DNA of 64,000 nt from contig NC_061862.1 of NCBI RefSeq assembly GCF_907164915.1, positions 34,597,522-34,661,521 on the forward strand. The letters run 5' to 3'. The notes below the pieces were generated by a model that was given only the letters and a program-made list of their open reading frames with translations, had not been told where the DNA came from and searched no databases. Below, piece by piece: positions 1-15,348 of this stretch. A program made the position numbers and the translations under genes. This DNA comes from Impatiens glandulifera. Its lineage: Eukaryota > Streptophyta > Magnoliopsida > Ericales > Balsaminaceae. The stretch's first letter is position 1. Each line of letters starts with the position of its first letter.

Positions 1-2340
1 AATAGTAGAGGTTAATTATGAAGGATGGAATTTACATATGTAATGCAAAATGGTCTCTTTTTTATTTTTGTGATCCGTATCTTATAGTCTTTTTTTTTTT
101 TTGTTGATCACTATCGAGAGAGAAATTCAAGAAAAACGATCGATCACATTTCTGATCGAGAGAAGTTAAGAACATTAAGAAATTAAGAACATAAATAATT
201 TATTTATTTATTTTATTTATATTTTATTTTAATGTAATATTATTTAATATAATATTATCTTTTAATATTATATTTTAGTATGTTTAATTTTAATTAAAAA
301 TATTATATTTATAAAATTAAATAATTTATTAATTGAATAAAAATGTAATAGATTTAGAGAATGTTAATGTGAGTAGCTTAGTTTATGTGACTATTGTGTT
401 TATGTCATTTTGTGTGTATAATCGTGCTAATGTCGTGTCTATACTTGTGTCGTGTCTATACTCGTAACTGTGTTACGATCGTATAAATTCATAATGGTGT
501 CGTGATCGTGTCATCTCGTGCTTTTATCGTGTCAATCCAAGACCCGAGTGAGATAATATTGTATCGTGTTATTCCGTACAAATATAGTGTTGGATCGTGT
601 TGGTTCGTATTTATCCAACCCATTGGCCAGCTCTAAGGAGGACCATCTCTCATGTAACGTAATAACAAAAAAAAATTATTTGTTAGTTATTAATTACTAT
701 TTATTTATTTATATTTTATTTTTAGTTTATATTATTTAAGTTAATATTTTATTTTAATATTATATTTGAGTATTTTTAATTTTAATTATAAATATTACAT
801 TTATGAAATTAAATAATTTATTAATTAAATAAAAATGTAATAGGTTTAGAGAATGTTAATGTGAGTAGCTTATGTTATATGACTAACTGTGTTTTTGTTG
901 TTTTTTTGTGTATACTCGTGCATATGTCATGTCTATACTTGTGTTGTGTCTATACTCGTGTTGTGTCTGTGTCGACTCGTAATCGTGTTACGATCGTATA
1001 AACTCATAAACGTGTCATCTTGTGTGTGCTTATACCGTGTCAACCCAAGACCCGAGTCAAATAATATTATATCGTGTCATTCCGTACAAATATAGTAATA
1101 TAGTATTAGATTGTGTCGATTGGTTAATATTGAACCATATTGAACCATTGCACAGCTCTCTTGGGAGGACTATCTCTCATGTAACATAATCAAAATTTGT
1201 TAGTGAATAATAAGTGGGGTATGTAACAGTGAAATAGTAAAGGTTAATTATGTAGGATTGGTGCCTATATATGTAATGCAATTTTTTTTTATCAGTATCT
1301 TATGGTCTTTTTTTGTTGATTAGTATCGAGAGAGATTCATGAAAACCGACCGATGACCATTAAGAAATTAAGAATATATATAATTTATTTTAATTTTAAT
1401 TTTATATTATTTATGTTAATATTATATTTTAGTATGTTTAATTTTAATTAAAAATATTACATTTATGAAATCAAATAATTTATTAGTTGAATAAAAATGT
1501 TATAGGTTTAGAGATTATTAATGTGAGTAGTTTAAGTTAGGTGACTATTGTGTTTATGTCGTTTTGTGTGTATACTCGTGCTCATGTCGTATCTATACTT
1601 GTGTCGTGTCTATATTCGTGTTGTGTCTGTGTCAACTCGTAATTGTGTGTTACGATCATATAAACTCATAATCGTGTGGTGATCATGTAATCTCGTGCTT
1701 GTATCGTGTCAACTCAAGACCCGAGTTAGATAATATTATATCGTGTCGTTCCGTACAAATATAGTGTTGAATCGTATCAGTTCGTATTTATCCAACTCAT
1801 TGTCCAGCTCTAGTGAGGACCATCTCTCATGTAATAAAATAACATAAAAATATTTATTTGTTAGATATTAATTACTATTTATTTTTTTATTTACATTTTA
1901 TTTTAATTTTATATTATATTATTTAAGTTAATATTATATTTTTGTATGTTTAATTTTAATTATAAATATTACATTTATAAAATTAAATAATTTATTAATT
2001 GAACAAAAATGTAATAGGTTTCGAGAATGTTAATGTGAGTAGATTAGGTTATGTGACTAATTGTGTTTATGTCGTTTTGTGTGTATACTCGTACTAATGT
2101 AGTGTCTATATTTGTGTCGTGTTTATACTCGTGTTGTGTCTGTGTCGAATCGTAACCGTGTTACGATCGTATAAACTCATAATCGTGTCGTGATCGTGTC
2201 ATCTCGTGCTTATATCGTGTCAACCCAAGACCCGAGTGAGATAATATTGTATTGTGTCGTTCCGTACAAATATAGTGTTGAATGATATTTATTCAACTCA
2301 TTTTCTAGCTCTAGAGAGGACTATCTGTCATGTAACATAA
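1..2340. repeat. Diverged tandem repeat block (about 4 subunits, ~1.2 kb dimer)
   Basis: Four diverged copies of one sequence can be aligned by the phrase 'atgttaatgtgagtag', at about 361, 854, 1516 and 2028. Each is followed by a stretch rich in 'cgtgt' and 'actcgtg' words, then 'cccgagt' and 'ccgtacaaatatag'. A longer match between positions 1-60 and about 1231-1290 shows a dimeric ~1.2 kb higher period. Copies differ by many substitutions and small indels. Runs of cgtgtcgtgtc are common in non-autonomous plant elements, but no terminal repeats or target duplications were found. Small open frames here are chance. Confidence 0.75.
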
Positions 2341-2854
2341 TAAAAAAATAAATATTCAGTTATTAAACAAAAAAAAATATAAAGAAAAAAGAAAAAATTG
2401 TAAATATATAACCATTCTACCTAACAAGTTGGTTAACAGTAAAAATGACTAATTTACTCTCTTTTTTCTTCATAATTAATTTCTGAATCAATTAAAATGA
2501 GTTTCACATCAAATATTGACATAAGGTTTCACATTTGGTAGTCTGCTAGTTATTTTTCCTCTTAAATATCTTACATTTTAATAAATATATATTTTTAAAC
2601 AAACTTAATAAAAAATGTCAAATAAATATTATTAAATTTATGGATGGAAAATATCATAAAGATAAATCATCGTTATAACATATACACATATTTGATTTGT
2701 GTGTCAAATATGATTACTTATTTAAAAAATTTGAGATTTAAAATTGGAATTGATTTTCTTTATGAATGGTTCTTTTATGAGAGGTCTTTTTTATTTATGA
2801 AACATGTTTTATAAAATTTTAAAAAATACCTAAAATTTGAAAGTAAACATTATC
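2341..2854. repeat. R1 dispersed AT-rich repeat, copy a (left piece)
   Basis: Part of an AT-rich family seen many times in the window (also 3419-3860, 5760-5995, 13500-15130, 27345-28680, 62900-64000). Shared landmarks are 'ctacctaacaagttgg', a T-run before 'cataatt', 'aaaatgagttt', 'cacatcaaat' and 'taaacaaactt'. No coding frame and no terminal repeats were recognised, so its class is unknown. The CACTA fragment that follows appears to interrupt it. Confidence 0.6.
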
Positions 2855-3418
2855 AACATCGGCGTTAGGGGAGTGCCGACGTTAATAAAAAAATATTAAC
2901 GTCAGCGTTATGGAATGTCGACGTTGATAAGAGAATCATAAAGATTCAAACAACCAGAGAGCAACGATTGTTAGTGTCAGCGTTAGGAGGAGAGCTGGCG
3001 TTGATACACATGGATATTAACGTCAACCTTGGGAAGAGAGCCGACGTTGATAATGATTGATATCAACGTCGGCGTTGAATGAGAGCCGAAGTTGATAACA
3101 TTCCTTTTTCAATGTCAGCTTTCCTCATCTAACGTCGACGATATTATCAATGTTGGCTCTCTTTCCAATGCCGACGTTAATATTCATGAGTATGAATGTC
3201 AGCTCTCCTCTTAACGCCGACACTGATAACTGAACTATCAACGACGACTCTCCACACCTAATGCCATGATTAAAGATCATAATATTTTAACGTCGAGTTT
3301 TTTAGTGTCCACGGTTGACGGCTTTGTTCGGCGATGCTAATAAGTATTAACATCGGAAACAGAGCTTTTAACGACGGCACAAACAGTTGCTAATTAATGT
3401 TAGCATTTTCTAGCAGTG
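2855..3418. mobile_element. CACTA (En/Spm-like) transposon terminal fragment
   Basis: The right edge reads 'ttttctagcagtg', the reverse complement of a CACTA terminus (CACTGCTAGAAAA). Inside are repeated GC-richer motifs in both orientations ('tatcaacgtcggc', 'gccgacgttgataa', 'aacgccgac'), as expected of the subterminal repeats bound by CACTA transposase. They alternate in orientation and could form hairpins. No matching CACTG terminus was found on the left, so this is a truncated or solo end. No transposase coding is present. Confidence 0.7.
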
Positions 3419-3870
3419 ATATTAAGAATGATATATTTAAATTTGAAAAATTATAATGTCCAAGTTTTGTTTTGTCATATTATTTTCCAATAGTTGGTAA
3501 AATAAATTTAAAATTAAATATTATTAACAAACTACTAATTGTAATGATTACAAAATAGGGTCAAAATAATAAATTTAATAATACATTTATTTTAAAAGAA
3601 TATGGCATTTATGTCCAACAAATACAATAAATGAATTACTATTTATGTGTTAACAAAAAAAATAAAGTTGAAAAATGAATTACCAAGAAAATAAGGAAAA
3701 TAAAAAGTAAATTAACATCTTACTTAGCTAACCGTGAGTGAGAGGGTTAACTTCTTTTTTTTTCATAATTGATCTCTCTTTGAATTAAAATGAGTTTCCA
3801 AATCAAACTTCCACATAAATATATATATTATCTTTAATCGATTTATATATATATAAATATATATATATAT
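3419..3870. repeat. R1 dispersed repeat, copy b
   Basis: Directly after the CACTA terminus, sequence of the R1 family resumes ('aatgtccaagtttt', 'aacaaactactaattgtaatga', 'aaagttgaaaaatgaatta'). Similar stretches lie at about 14810-15120 and 28010-28390. It ends in a short TA-rich tract. No gene is visible. Confidence 0.55.
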
Positions 3871-4590
3871 ATAAAATTATTAATCTCTTATATATATAAT
3901 ATTTAAGTAGAGGAGTTAATTATAACGAAAGATTCGTCAAAGGACCATTGAAGACATTTTTTCTGAAAATTTGAAGGTGATTTATTTCAAAAAAAAATTA
4001 ACTTAATTCCTAAAAGTATGCAATCAAGGTAATTATAATCAAGGTAATTAGAGAACACATATATAAATTTTTCCTTATAAATTTTCCTTTATTAGGTCTT
4101 ACAGGATGATCTTCAAATCTTGTACCTTGATGAGATGCCCAAGTAGATAAATTAGATAGCATATCCCACTATAGGGGATATATATTTGCAAATGTAAAAG
4201 TAATAAACTATAGGCGAGAAGAAGGGCGACCCAGCTCATGACAGAGCCCATGACTTCTCTTGGTCTAGCTAGTAAGTATTTGGAATTGAAAAGGGACAAA
4301 ATAAGCTTGTCACTTTCTAAATGAAATACAAATTGTGAATCCTTAAACCAATTTCAGCAATTAAAAATGTGTTTAGATTCTAGAAGAGACAAAGATTTAT
4401 AAAGAAATCAACCTAAATGGGCTCGCCAATTTCGTTCGAAGCATTTGTCGGAAAAAAGAAAAAGTAAACCTCACATCGTAATTAAATTTTGATTTTTTTT
4501 TATTAAATCTTGATATATATATTGAAATTTTTTATTTTGTAAAATTTTTATATTTTTTTATACATATCTTATATAAACATATTAATTAAA
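3871..4590. other. AT-rich stretch with no recognised feature
   Basis: No convincing coding frame, RNA gene or repeat boundary was seen. The only open frame (about 66 codons, minus strand, 4099-4299) is leucine-rich low-complexity translation and matches nothing I recognise. Confidence 0.5.
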
Positions 4591-4599
4591 TTTAATCCT

Positions 4600-4890
4600 C
4601 TTTTCTAGCCTAGTGACAATAAGAGGTATACTAACCCTAATAAGTTTAGAGTTAGTGGATAGACTTAGAGTAGTTTAATCTTTGTAACATAATGTACTAC
4701 TCTATAAATACCATGTAATATAGAGTTTTAACTTGAAGAGTGAAATAATATATTTAACGGCACTCTAAGGGACGTAGGCAATTTGACCGAACCTTCGTTA
4801 TATCTTTTGTTTTTTCTTTTATATTCTCTATTATTATTATTATTATTATTTTACGTGATTACTCGAATCAATAATTGGTATCATAAAATC
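4600..4890 (+). mobile_element. Relic copia LTR 3' end with degenerate primer-binding site
   Basis: The order resembles the end of a plant copia LTR: a TATA-like 'ctataaatacc' (about 4701), a leader with 'ctctaagggacgtaggcaat' and 'gaaccttcgttatatctt', then a T-rich stretch ending at 'aattggtatcataaaatc' (about 4874). The last resembles the tRNA-iMet primer-binding site TGGTATCAGAGC with mutations. The LTR start, the partner LTR and a recognisable gag are missing. A similar relic lies at 29080-29300. Confidence 0.5.
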
Positions 4891-5759
4891 GTTGAGATTT
4901 CACCTAAATTAATTAGAGAGGAAGATGTTGTGTTCTGCGTTCGGGTTATAATTCTAAGAACAAATTGGCAACAGTGGTGGAGAAGAAAGGGTGAAGCTTG
5001 ATTGACTAGTCGAAGCTTTCAGACGGATACGGATTTCAACAACGTCGACAAGAAGTAGCCCTCTTCTTTGTTAGTGGGTGAAAATCTGAAAACAGAGTTT
5101 TTGATTTTCTTTCTATTATTGGAAATAGATTGACAAATCTGAAGAAAAAAATTAAGATTTTCAGATTTGATTTTTTAATTCATAGAAAATATAAAGATAT
5201 GAAGATATATATATTTTTTTAAATGAGAGATAAACAAATTAGAATGTTAGGGCTTCATTATTTATGTCTCGCTTGTTTGTCAAACTAAGCAAAAGGCTTT
5301 TTCTATTTCCGATTTTAACAAGTTCTTGAAGCTTTGTTTAACTTTGATTTTGGACTTGTTTGATTTGTATTGGAGCTTGTTTGGCTTTTCGTTTAAAGTG
5401 AATATTTGAGCGTGTTGAGATGTCTTATTCTAGTGCTAAATTTGAAGTTGGAAAGTTTAATAAAATGAGTAATTTCGGTATGTAACAAACAAGAGTTAAA
5501 AATTTGTTGACACAACAAAAAAAATATTGAAAATTTTGCATGCTCAAAAGCAAACATGAATGGATGACGAAGATTAAGAGTTGAAACAACGAGTTTCAGG
5601 ACCATACGACATTGTTTGGCAGATAAAATCATATATCATAGGATGAATCTACATTGGGATATAGAAAAAGTTAAAAGGTAAAAGATTGTTGATTATAATT
5701 ATGTTAATTATGTAGGAGCGGACATCACATGTTAGTGAAATACATATCGAACGACATAC
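4891..5759. other. Unrecognised stretch downstream of the relic LTR
   Basis: In an intact copia element this position would hold gag. Translation in all frames gave nothing recognisable; frames of 72 codons (plus, 4783-5001) and 79 codons (minus, 5393-5632) lack family motifs. It could be badly decayed retrotransposon interior. Confidence 0.4.
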
Positions 5760-5995
5760 TATTTATTTAAGAACATAAGAAAAAGATGAAAATGAATTAT
5801 AAAGAAAAAATGAAAAACAATTAAATAAAGACTACCAAACAAGTTGGGTAGTAGTACATTCTTAATTTACTCTTTTTTTTTCATAATTTATTTCTTAACT
5901 AATGAGAGGAAGTTTTAGAAAACAAATTTTCAGATAGATTTAGTTTAATACAATTATAAAAATGATTTAATTTTTATTTTCATAATTTGAACATA
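5760..5995. repeat. R1 dispersed repeat, copy c (fragment)
   Basis: Carries R1 landmarks ('accaaacaagttgggtag', T-run, 'cataattt', 'cataatttgaa'). It is cut at 5995 where the Helitron-like array begins, so the array probably inserted into an R1 copy. Confidence 0.5.
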
Positions 5996-6140
5996 TCTAT
6001 ATATATATATAATGATGCTTAATTTTTAAAGTGTCCGGATTGCCGGGTCGAGAGCTGTGGTTAATTTGGATACTTGGGTCGGATTGTGGGTTGACCCGTT
6101 TTTAAATTTAAAACGGTTAAAAATAAAATTAAAAATGCTA

Positions 6141-6203
6141 GAGGTATGTTTCAAACTTGCAACCTAACAAACACAAGTACAACTTTTTAACCAACTAAGC
6201 TAC
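6141..6203 (-). other. tRNA-like (Pol III A/B box) module, one per monomer
   Basis: Read on the minus strand the monomer contains 'gtagcttagttggttaaa' (A-box-like, consensus TRGYNNARNNGG) and, about 25 bases later, 'ggttgcaagtttgaaac', a B-box-like GGTTCGANNC (better preserved as 'aagttcgaaac' in other monomers). Order and spacing resemble a tRNA or tRNA-derived SINE head. It recurs in nearly every monomer of 5996-10981. No complete cloverleaf or T-run terminator was seen, so it is probably a SINE-like relic carried by the element rather than a tRNA gene. Confidence 0.5.
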
Positions 6204-6898
6204 AAAGACTTTATATTTTAAATTCAACACCAAATTTGATAAACGCGGGACGTTTTAATATTAATATAAGTTCAACTTTTTAACTAACTAATCTATATAT
6301 ATAATGATGCTTAATTTTTAATGTGTCCAGATTGACGGGTCGAGAGCTGTGGTTAATTTGGATACTTGGGTCGGATTGTGGGTTGACCCGCCTTTAAATT
6401 TAAAACGGTTAAAAATAAAATTAAAAATGTTAAAGGTATGTTTCGAACTTGCAACCTAACAAAACAAATACAACTCTTTAACCAACTAGACTACTAAGAC
6501 TTTATATTTTAATTTCAACAACAAATTTGATAAACGCGGGACGTTTTAATATTAATATAAGTTCAACTTTTTAACTAACTAATATATAATGATGTTGAGT
6601 AAATGGATACATGGGTCGAATTATGCTTAATTTTTAAAGTGTACGTATTGTCGGGTCGAGAGCTGTGGTTAATTTGGATACTTGGGTCGGATTGTGGGTT
6701 GACCCGTTTTTAAATTTAAAACGGTTAAAAATAAAATTAAAAATGCTAAAGATATGTTTTGAACTTGCAACCTAATAATACAAATATAACTCTTTAACCA
6801 ACTAGGCTACTAAAACTTTATATTTTAAATTCAACACCAAATTTGATAAACGCGGGACATTTTAACATTAATATAAGTTCAACTTTTTAACTAACTAA

Positions 6899-6901
<3 letters not shown>

Positions 6902-6990
<89 letters not shown>
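6902..6990. repeat. (TA)n microsatellite, ~89 bp
   Basis: Uninterrupted TA repeat between two monomers of the Helitron-like array, an expansion of the short 'tctatatatat' leader that precedes each monomer. Confidence 0.95.
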
Positions 6991-6992
<2 letters not shown>

Positions 6993-7023
6993 GATGCTTA
7001 ATTTTTAAAGTGTTCGAATTGTG

Positions 7024-10578
<3,555 letters not shown>

Positions 10579-10952
10579 GATGCTTAATTTTTAAAGTGTC
10601 CGGATTGTCGGGTCGAGAGCTGTGGTTAATTTGGATACTTGGGTCGGATTGTGGGTTGACCCGCCTTTAAATTTAAAACAGTTAAAAATAAAATTAAAAA
10701 AGCTAGAGGTATGTTTCGAACTTACAACCTAACAAAAAAAGTACAACTCTTTAACCAACTAGGCTACAAAGACTTTATATTTTAATTTCAACACCAAATT
10801 TGATAAACGCGGGACGTTTTAATATTAATATTAATATAAGTTCAACTTTTTAACTAACTAATATATAATAATGTTGAGTAAATGGATACTTGGGTCGGAT
10901 TGTGGGTTAAAAATATTATCCTTAATTTTTTTCACGATTTTTTATATTATTA

Positions 10953-10981
10953 CTCGTGCAAATGCACGGGCTAAATGCTAG
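10953..10981 (+). other. Helitron 3' terminus: hairpin plus CTAG
   Basis: 'ctcgtgcaaatgcacggg' (10953-10970) folds into an 8-bp stem with an AA loop and one G-T pair. CTAG follows 7 bases later at 10978-10981 and the next base is T. A GC-rich hairpin a few bases before CTRR is the hallmark of Helitron ends. It appears only once, at the far end of the array. Confidence 0.85.
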
Positions 10982-11640
<659 letters not shown>

Positions 11641-11651
11641 ATCAAAAGTGT

Positions 11652-11715
11652 TCTAGCGGTTTAAGTGTTTACATTTCATGCTTAAAACCAGGGTTCGAAT
11701 CCCAAAACATGCATA
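11652..11715 (+). other. tRNA-like / SINE-head sequence
   Basis: 'tagcggtttaagtg' resembles a Pol III A box, and 'ggttcgaatcc' at 11692-11702 is a perfect B box, in tRNA-like order and spacing. The acceptor stem does not pair convincingly and no CCA-adjacent discriminator is evident, so a tRNA-derived SINE head is likelier than a functional tRNA. SINE body and tail boundaries are unclear. Confidence 0.5.
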
Positions 11716-11759
11716 TTTATATTTTCAAAAATGTATTATTGACTATAATATATGGTGAA

Positions 11760-13400
11760 GCAACTTTTAAAAAAATGATAGACATCTAAAAGTGTGAGGT
11801 CGGAATTAGTGGTTGGTTTGACAAGTATTTGAAAGTGCGAGGTCACGAGATAGAGGTTGGGTGGTGGGTGATTTGTCGAGTGTGAGGTTGGAATTAGTGG
11901 TTGGTATGACGAGACTTTGAAAGTGTGAGTTCATGAGACGGAGGTTGGGTGGTGGGTGGTTGTCGAGTGTGAGGTCAGAATTAGTGGTTGGTTTGGAGAG
12001 CATTTAAAAGTGTGAGGTTAGAATTAATAGTTGGTTTAATGAGCATTTGAAAGTGTGAGGTCATGAGAGGTTGACTAAGATTGGTGAGTGATTTGTGGAG
12101 TGATAGAGACATATGAAAAAAGTGTGAGTCACAAGATTAGGGTTAGTGGGTGGTTTGTCGATGGATAAAAAGGCATATAAAAAAACGTAAGTCATAATAT
12201 GAGGGTCAATTGGAGGGTATGTGATCAATTGGGATTGTTTGTTGAAGTGGGAGTAAATGAGATGTTGACTAAGATTGGTGAGTGGTTTGTGGAGGGATAG
12301 AGACATATGAAAAAAGTGTGAGTCACAAGATTATGGTCAGTGAGTGGTTTGTCGAGGGGATAAAAAGGCATATGGAAAAGTATGAGTCACAAGATTAGGG
12401 TTAGTGGGTGGTTTGCTGAGGGAATAAAGAGGCATATGAAAAAGTGTGAGTCATGAGATGAGGGTCAATTGGAGGGTGTGTGATCAATTGGGATTGGTTG
12501 TTGATTTGTTGAAGTGGGAGTAAATGAGAGGTTGACTAAGATTGGTGAGTGGTTTATGTTGGGATAAAGACATATGAAAAAGTGTGAGTCATAAGATTAG
12601 AGTCAGTGGTTGGTTTGCTGAGGGGAATAAGAGGCATATAAAAATGTGTGATTCACAAGTTGAGGGTTAATTGGAGGGTTAGTGGTTGAGTTTGACGAGA
12701 TATAAGAGGTGTGTCATCAATTGAGGTCGGGTGCTGGGTGATTTGTCGAGTGTGATGTTGGAATTAATGGTTGGTTTGACGAGCATTTGAAAGTGTGATG
12801 TAATGAGATGATTGTCGGGTGATGATTAGTGGTTGATTTGACGTTGGATAAGAGGTATGCGATCAATTGAGATTGGTTGTTGATATGTTGAAGTGGGAGT
12901 AAATGAGAGGTTGACTAAGATTGTGACCGTTTTGTGGAGGGATAAAGACATATGAAAAAAGTGTGAGTCACAAGTTATGGTTAGTGAGTGGTTTGTCGAA
13001 GGGATAAAAAAAGGCATATGAAAAAGTGTGAGTCATTAGATGAGGGTCAATTGGAGGGTATGTGATCAATTGAGATTGGTTATTGATTTGTTGAAGTGGA
13101 TGTAAATGAGAGGTTGACTAAGATTGGTGAGTGGTTAATTGAGGGATAGAGACATATGAAAAATGTGTTTGTCACAAGATTAGGGTTAGTGAGTGGTTTG
13201 CTGAGGGGATAAAGAGACATATGAAAAAATGTGAGTCACAGAATGAGGGTTAATTGGAGGGTTAGTGGTTGAGTTTGACGAGATATTAGAGGTGTGTCAT
13301 CAATTAATGTCGACTAAAATTAGTGGGTGATTTACCGAAGGGATAAAAAAATACATATAAAAAGTGTGAGTCACAAGATGAGGGGTTAAGTGGATACTGA
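11760..13400. repeat. G-rich degenerate minisatellite-like block
   Basis: A 1.6 kb block with strong strand asymmetry (plus strand rich in G and T, poor in C) made of shuffled copies of short modules: 'aattagtggttggtttgac', 'gttgactaagattggtgag' (about 12069, 12261, 12531, 13113), 'agacatatgaaaaa', 'gtgtgagtcacaag', 'gatgagggtcaattggaggg' and 'tgttgaagtgggagtaaatg'. Module order and spacing vary (roughly 190-380 bp between like modules), so it is a complex repeat rather than a clean satellite. Minus-strand open frames here are proline/histidine-rich repeat translations, not genes. Confidence 0.8.
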
Positions 13401-15140
13401 GAGATAAAATATATGTTAATAGTAAGTTTAAGATTAAACTTATTTTTTAAAAATTAAAACTAATTTTAAATTAATTAAATTTAAATAATATTAATTTTAT
13501 CTAAAACAGTTTTAGATAAATAATATGTTATATATATATTCTTATTTGATGCAAATATGCTAATTCATGCTATTTTATATTAATATTTTCATAACTTGAA
13601 TATTTATATTAATTTTAATTGGTTTTTCTCCCCTTCACACACTCATATTTTAGTTAAATATATTTTAAAATAAACTAAATTAATCAAAATGTAACCGAGA
13701 TAAAAAAATAAAAATAAAACTTAGTTCACTTTTTAGTAGTAAATAAAAATATTTAATTTAAATATTCTCACTTTTCTTAAGAAGAAAGAGACTAACCATA
13801 TTTTCTTTTTTTCTTAGTGAGGTTGTAAGGATGAAATTTTAAATAAATTTTATTTTCTTGTTTAAAAATAAATCTTATAATTTCTTATAAGTTATTAAAA
13901 TATGTATTTTGAGGTTAATTAATAACTTTTTAAAAATAATAATGAATTTTTGTAAATCAAATATATTTATTTTTATTTTATGTTTTGAATTAGTTTATGC
14001 TCATGTATATTTGACCCACTTTAATTTAGGAACTTTAAATCATAATCATATATAAATATAATATACTTAAGTTTGTAAATCAATATTGTCCAATTTGTTT
14101 TAGTCATATGAGTTGTCAATAATTGATAAATAATTTTATAATTAACTAAGGTTAACAAACCAATAAGGAAAAAAATGTACATTAACACTCTACCTAACAA
14201 GTTGGGTAATAGTAAATTGTTAATTTATTTTTTATTTATAATTTTGTTTTCTCAATAAATTAAAACTATTTTTCAATCAAATTTCCACATAATTTTGGTT
14301 AACAGAATTATAAAAATCATTTACATTTTATTTTCATAATTTGAATATTTATATTGATTTTGTTACTTTCTTTCTTTCTCTCCTTAACTAACTTATATTT
14401 TAATTAAATATATATTTTTTAAACAATCTCAATAAAATCTCAAATAACCCATAATCATAAAAACTCCTAAAATGGGAGAGATAAAAAAAAATTATTCACT
14501 CTTAATAAGACCTTCAATATCTTTTCAAAATATATTATTTAAATATTATTTTACTCTTTAGAAGAAATATATATTTATCATTTTTTTTACCTCAATCATG
14601 TAAATTAGTAAGGTAAATAGTGGAGTATAAAGATGAAGTTTTAGACAAAATCTTATTTGTCAATTGTTAAAATATGTAATTTTAAGTTAATTAATCATTT
14701 CTATAATCAGTTTTGTTGTTACTTCTTTTATTTTATGTTTTAAGATTAATTTATGTTCATTTTCATTTATGAACTTTGTATGAGAATTATCTATATATTA
14801 ATACAATGATACTTAAATTTGAAAAATTAAAATTTCATGCTATTTTGTCACATGAATTGTCAATAATTGGTAAAATAATTTTATAATTAATTAATGTTAA
14901 CAAATTAATAAATGTAATGACTAAAATTTATGGTCAAAATAACAAATTGAAAAACGTATTTATTTATAAAAAAAACAATTATATATATTCTAACCAAATA
15001 AGCATTATTTTCGTGACATAAGAAATACATAATAACACATTAATTAATTGGTATTTATGTATAAACACACAAAAAAAAGTTGAAAAATAAATAAGGGAAA
15101 ACAAAGAAAATAAAAGTTAAATTTCTTTTAATTTATTTTT
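13401..15140. repeat. R1 dispersed repeat, about two tandem copies
   Basis: Two successive R1-like units. Landmarks 'aacaagttgggtaatagtaa' (14197), 'ttttcataatttgaata' (about 13588 and 14331), 'tctccttaactaactta' and 'aattaaatatatattttt' recur at 2340-3860 and 27345-28680. No gene. Ends at a (TA)n tract. Confidence 0.6.
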
Positions 15141-15145
15141 ATAAT

Positions 15146-15252
<107 letters not shown>

Positions 15253-15348
15253 GCTTACAACCAGCACCAAAAAGTCATCAAACATATCATTCTCGTTATT
15301 ATATATTTTCTCTCTTCTCTCTTCTACCATTTTTTTTATAATTAAATT

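Noticed and set aside
889..1095. 68-codon Cys/Val-rich open frame
   Set aside because: It is a translation of the cgtgt-rich repeat; the homologous copies at 390, 1540 and 2060 do not keep the frame.
6141..6203. A functional tRNA gene in the Helitron-array monomer
   Set aside because: No pairing acceptor stem or complete cloverleaf could be found, and the sequence is repeated with drift; a SINE-like relic is more likely.
11806..13017. Proline/histidine-rich open frames on the minus strand
   Set aside because: They follow the G-rich repeat block, share no motif with known proteins and are explained by the repeat composition.
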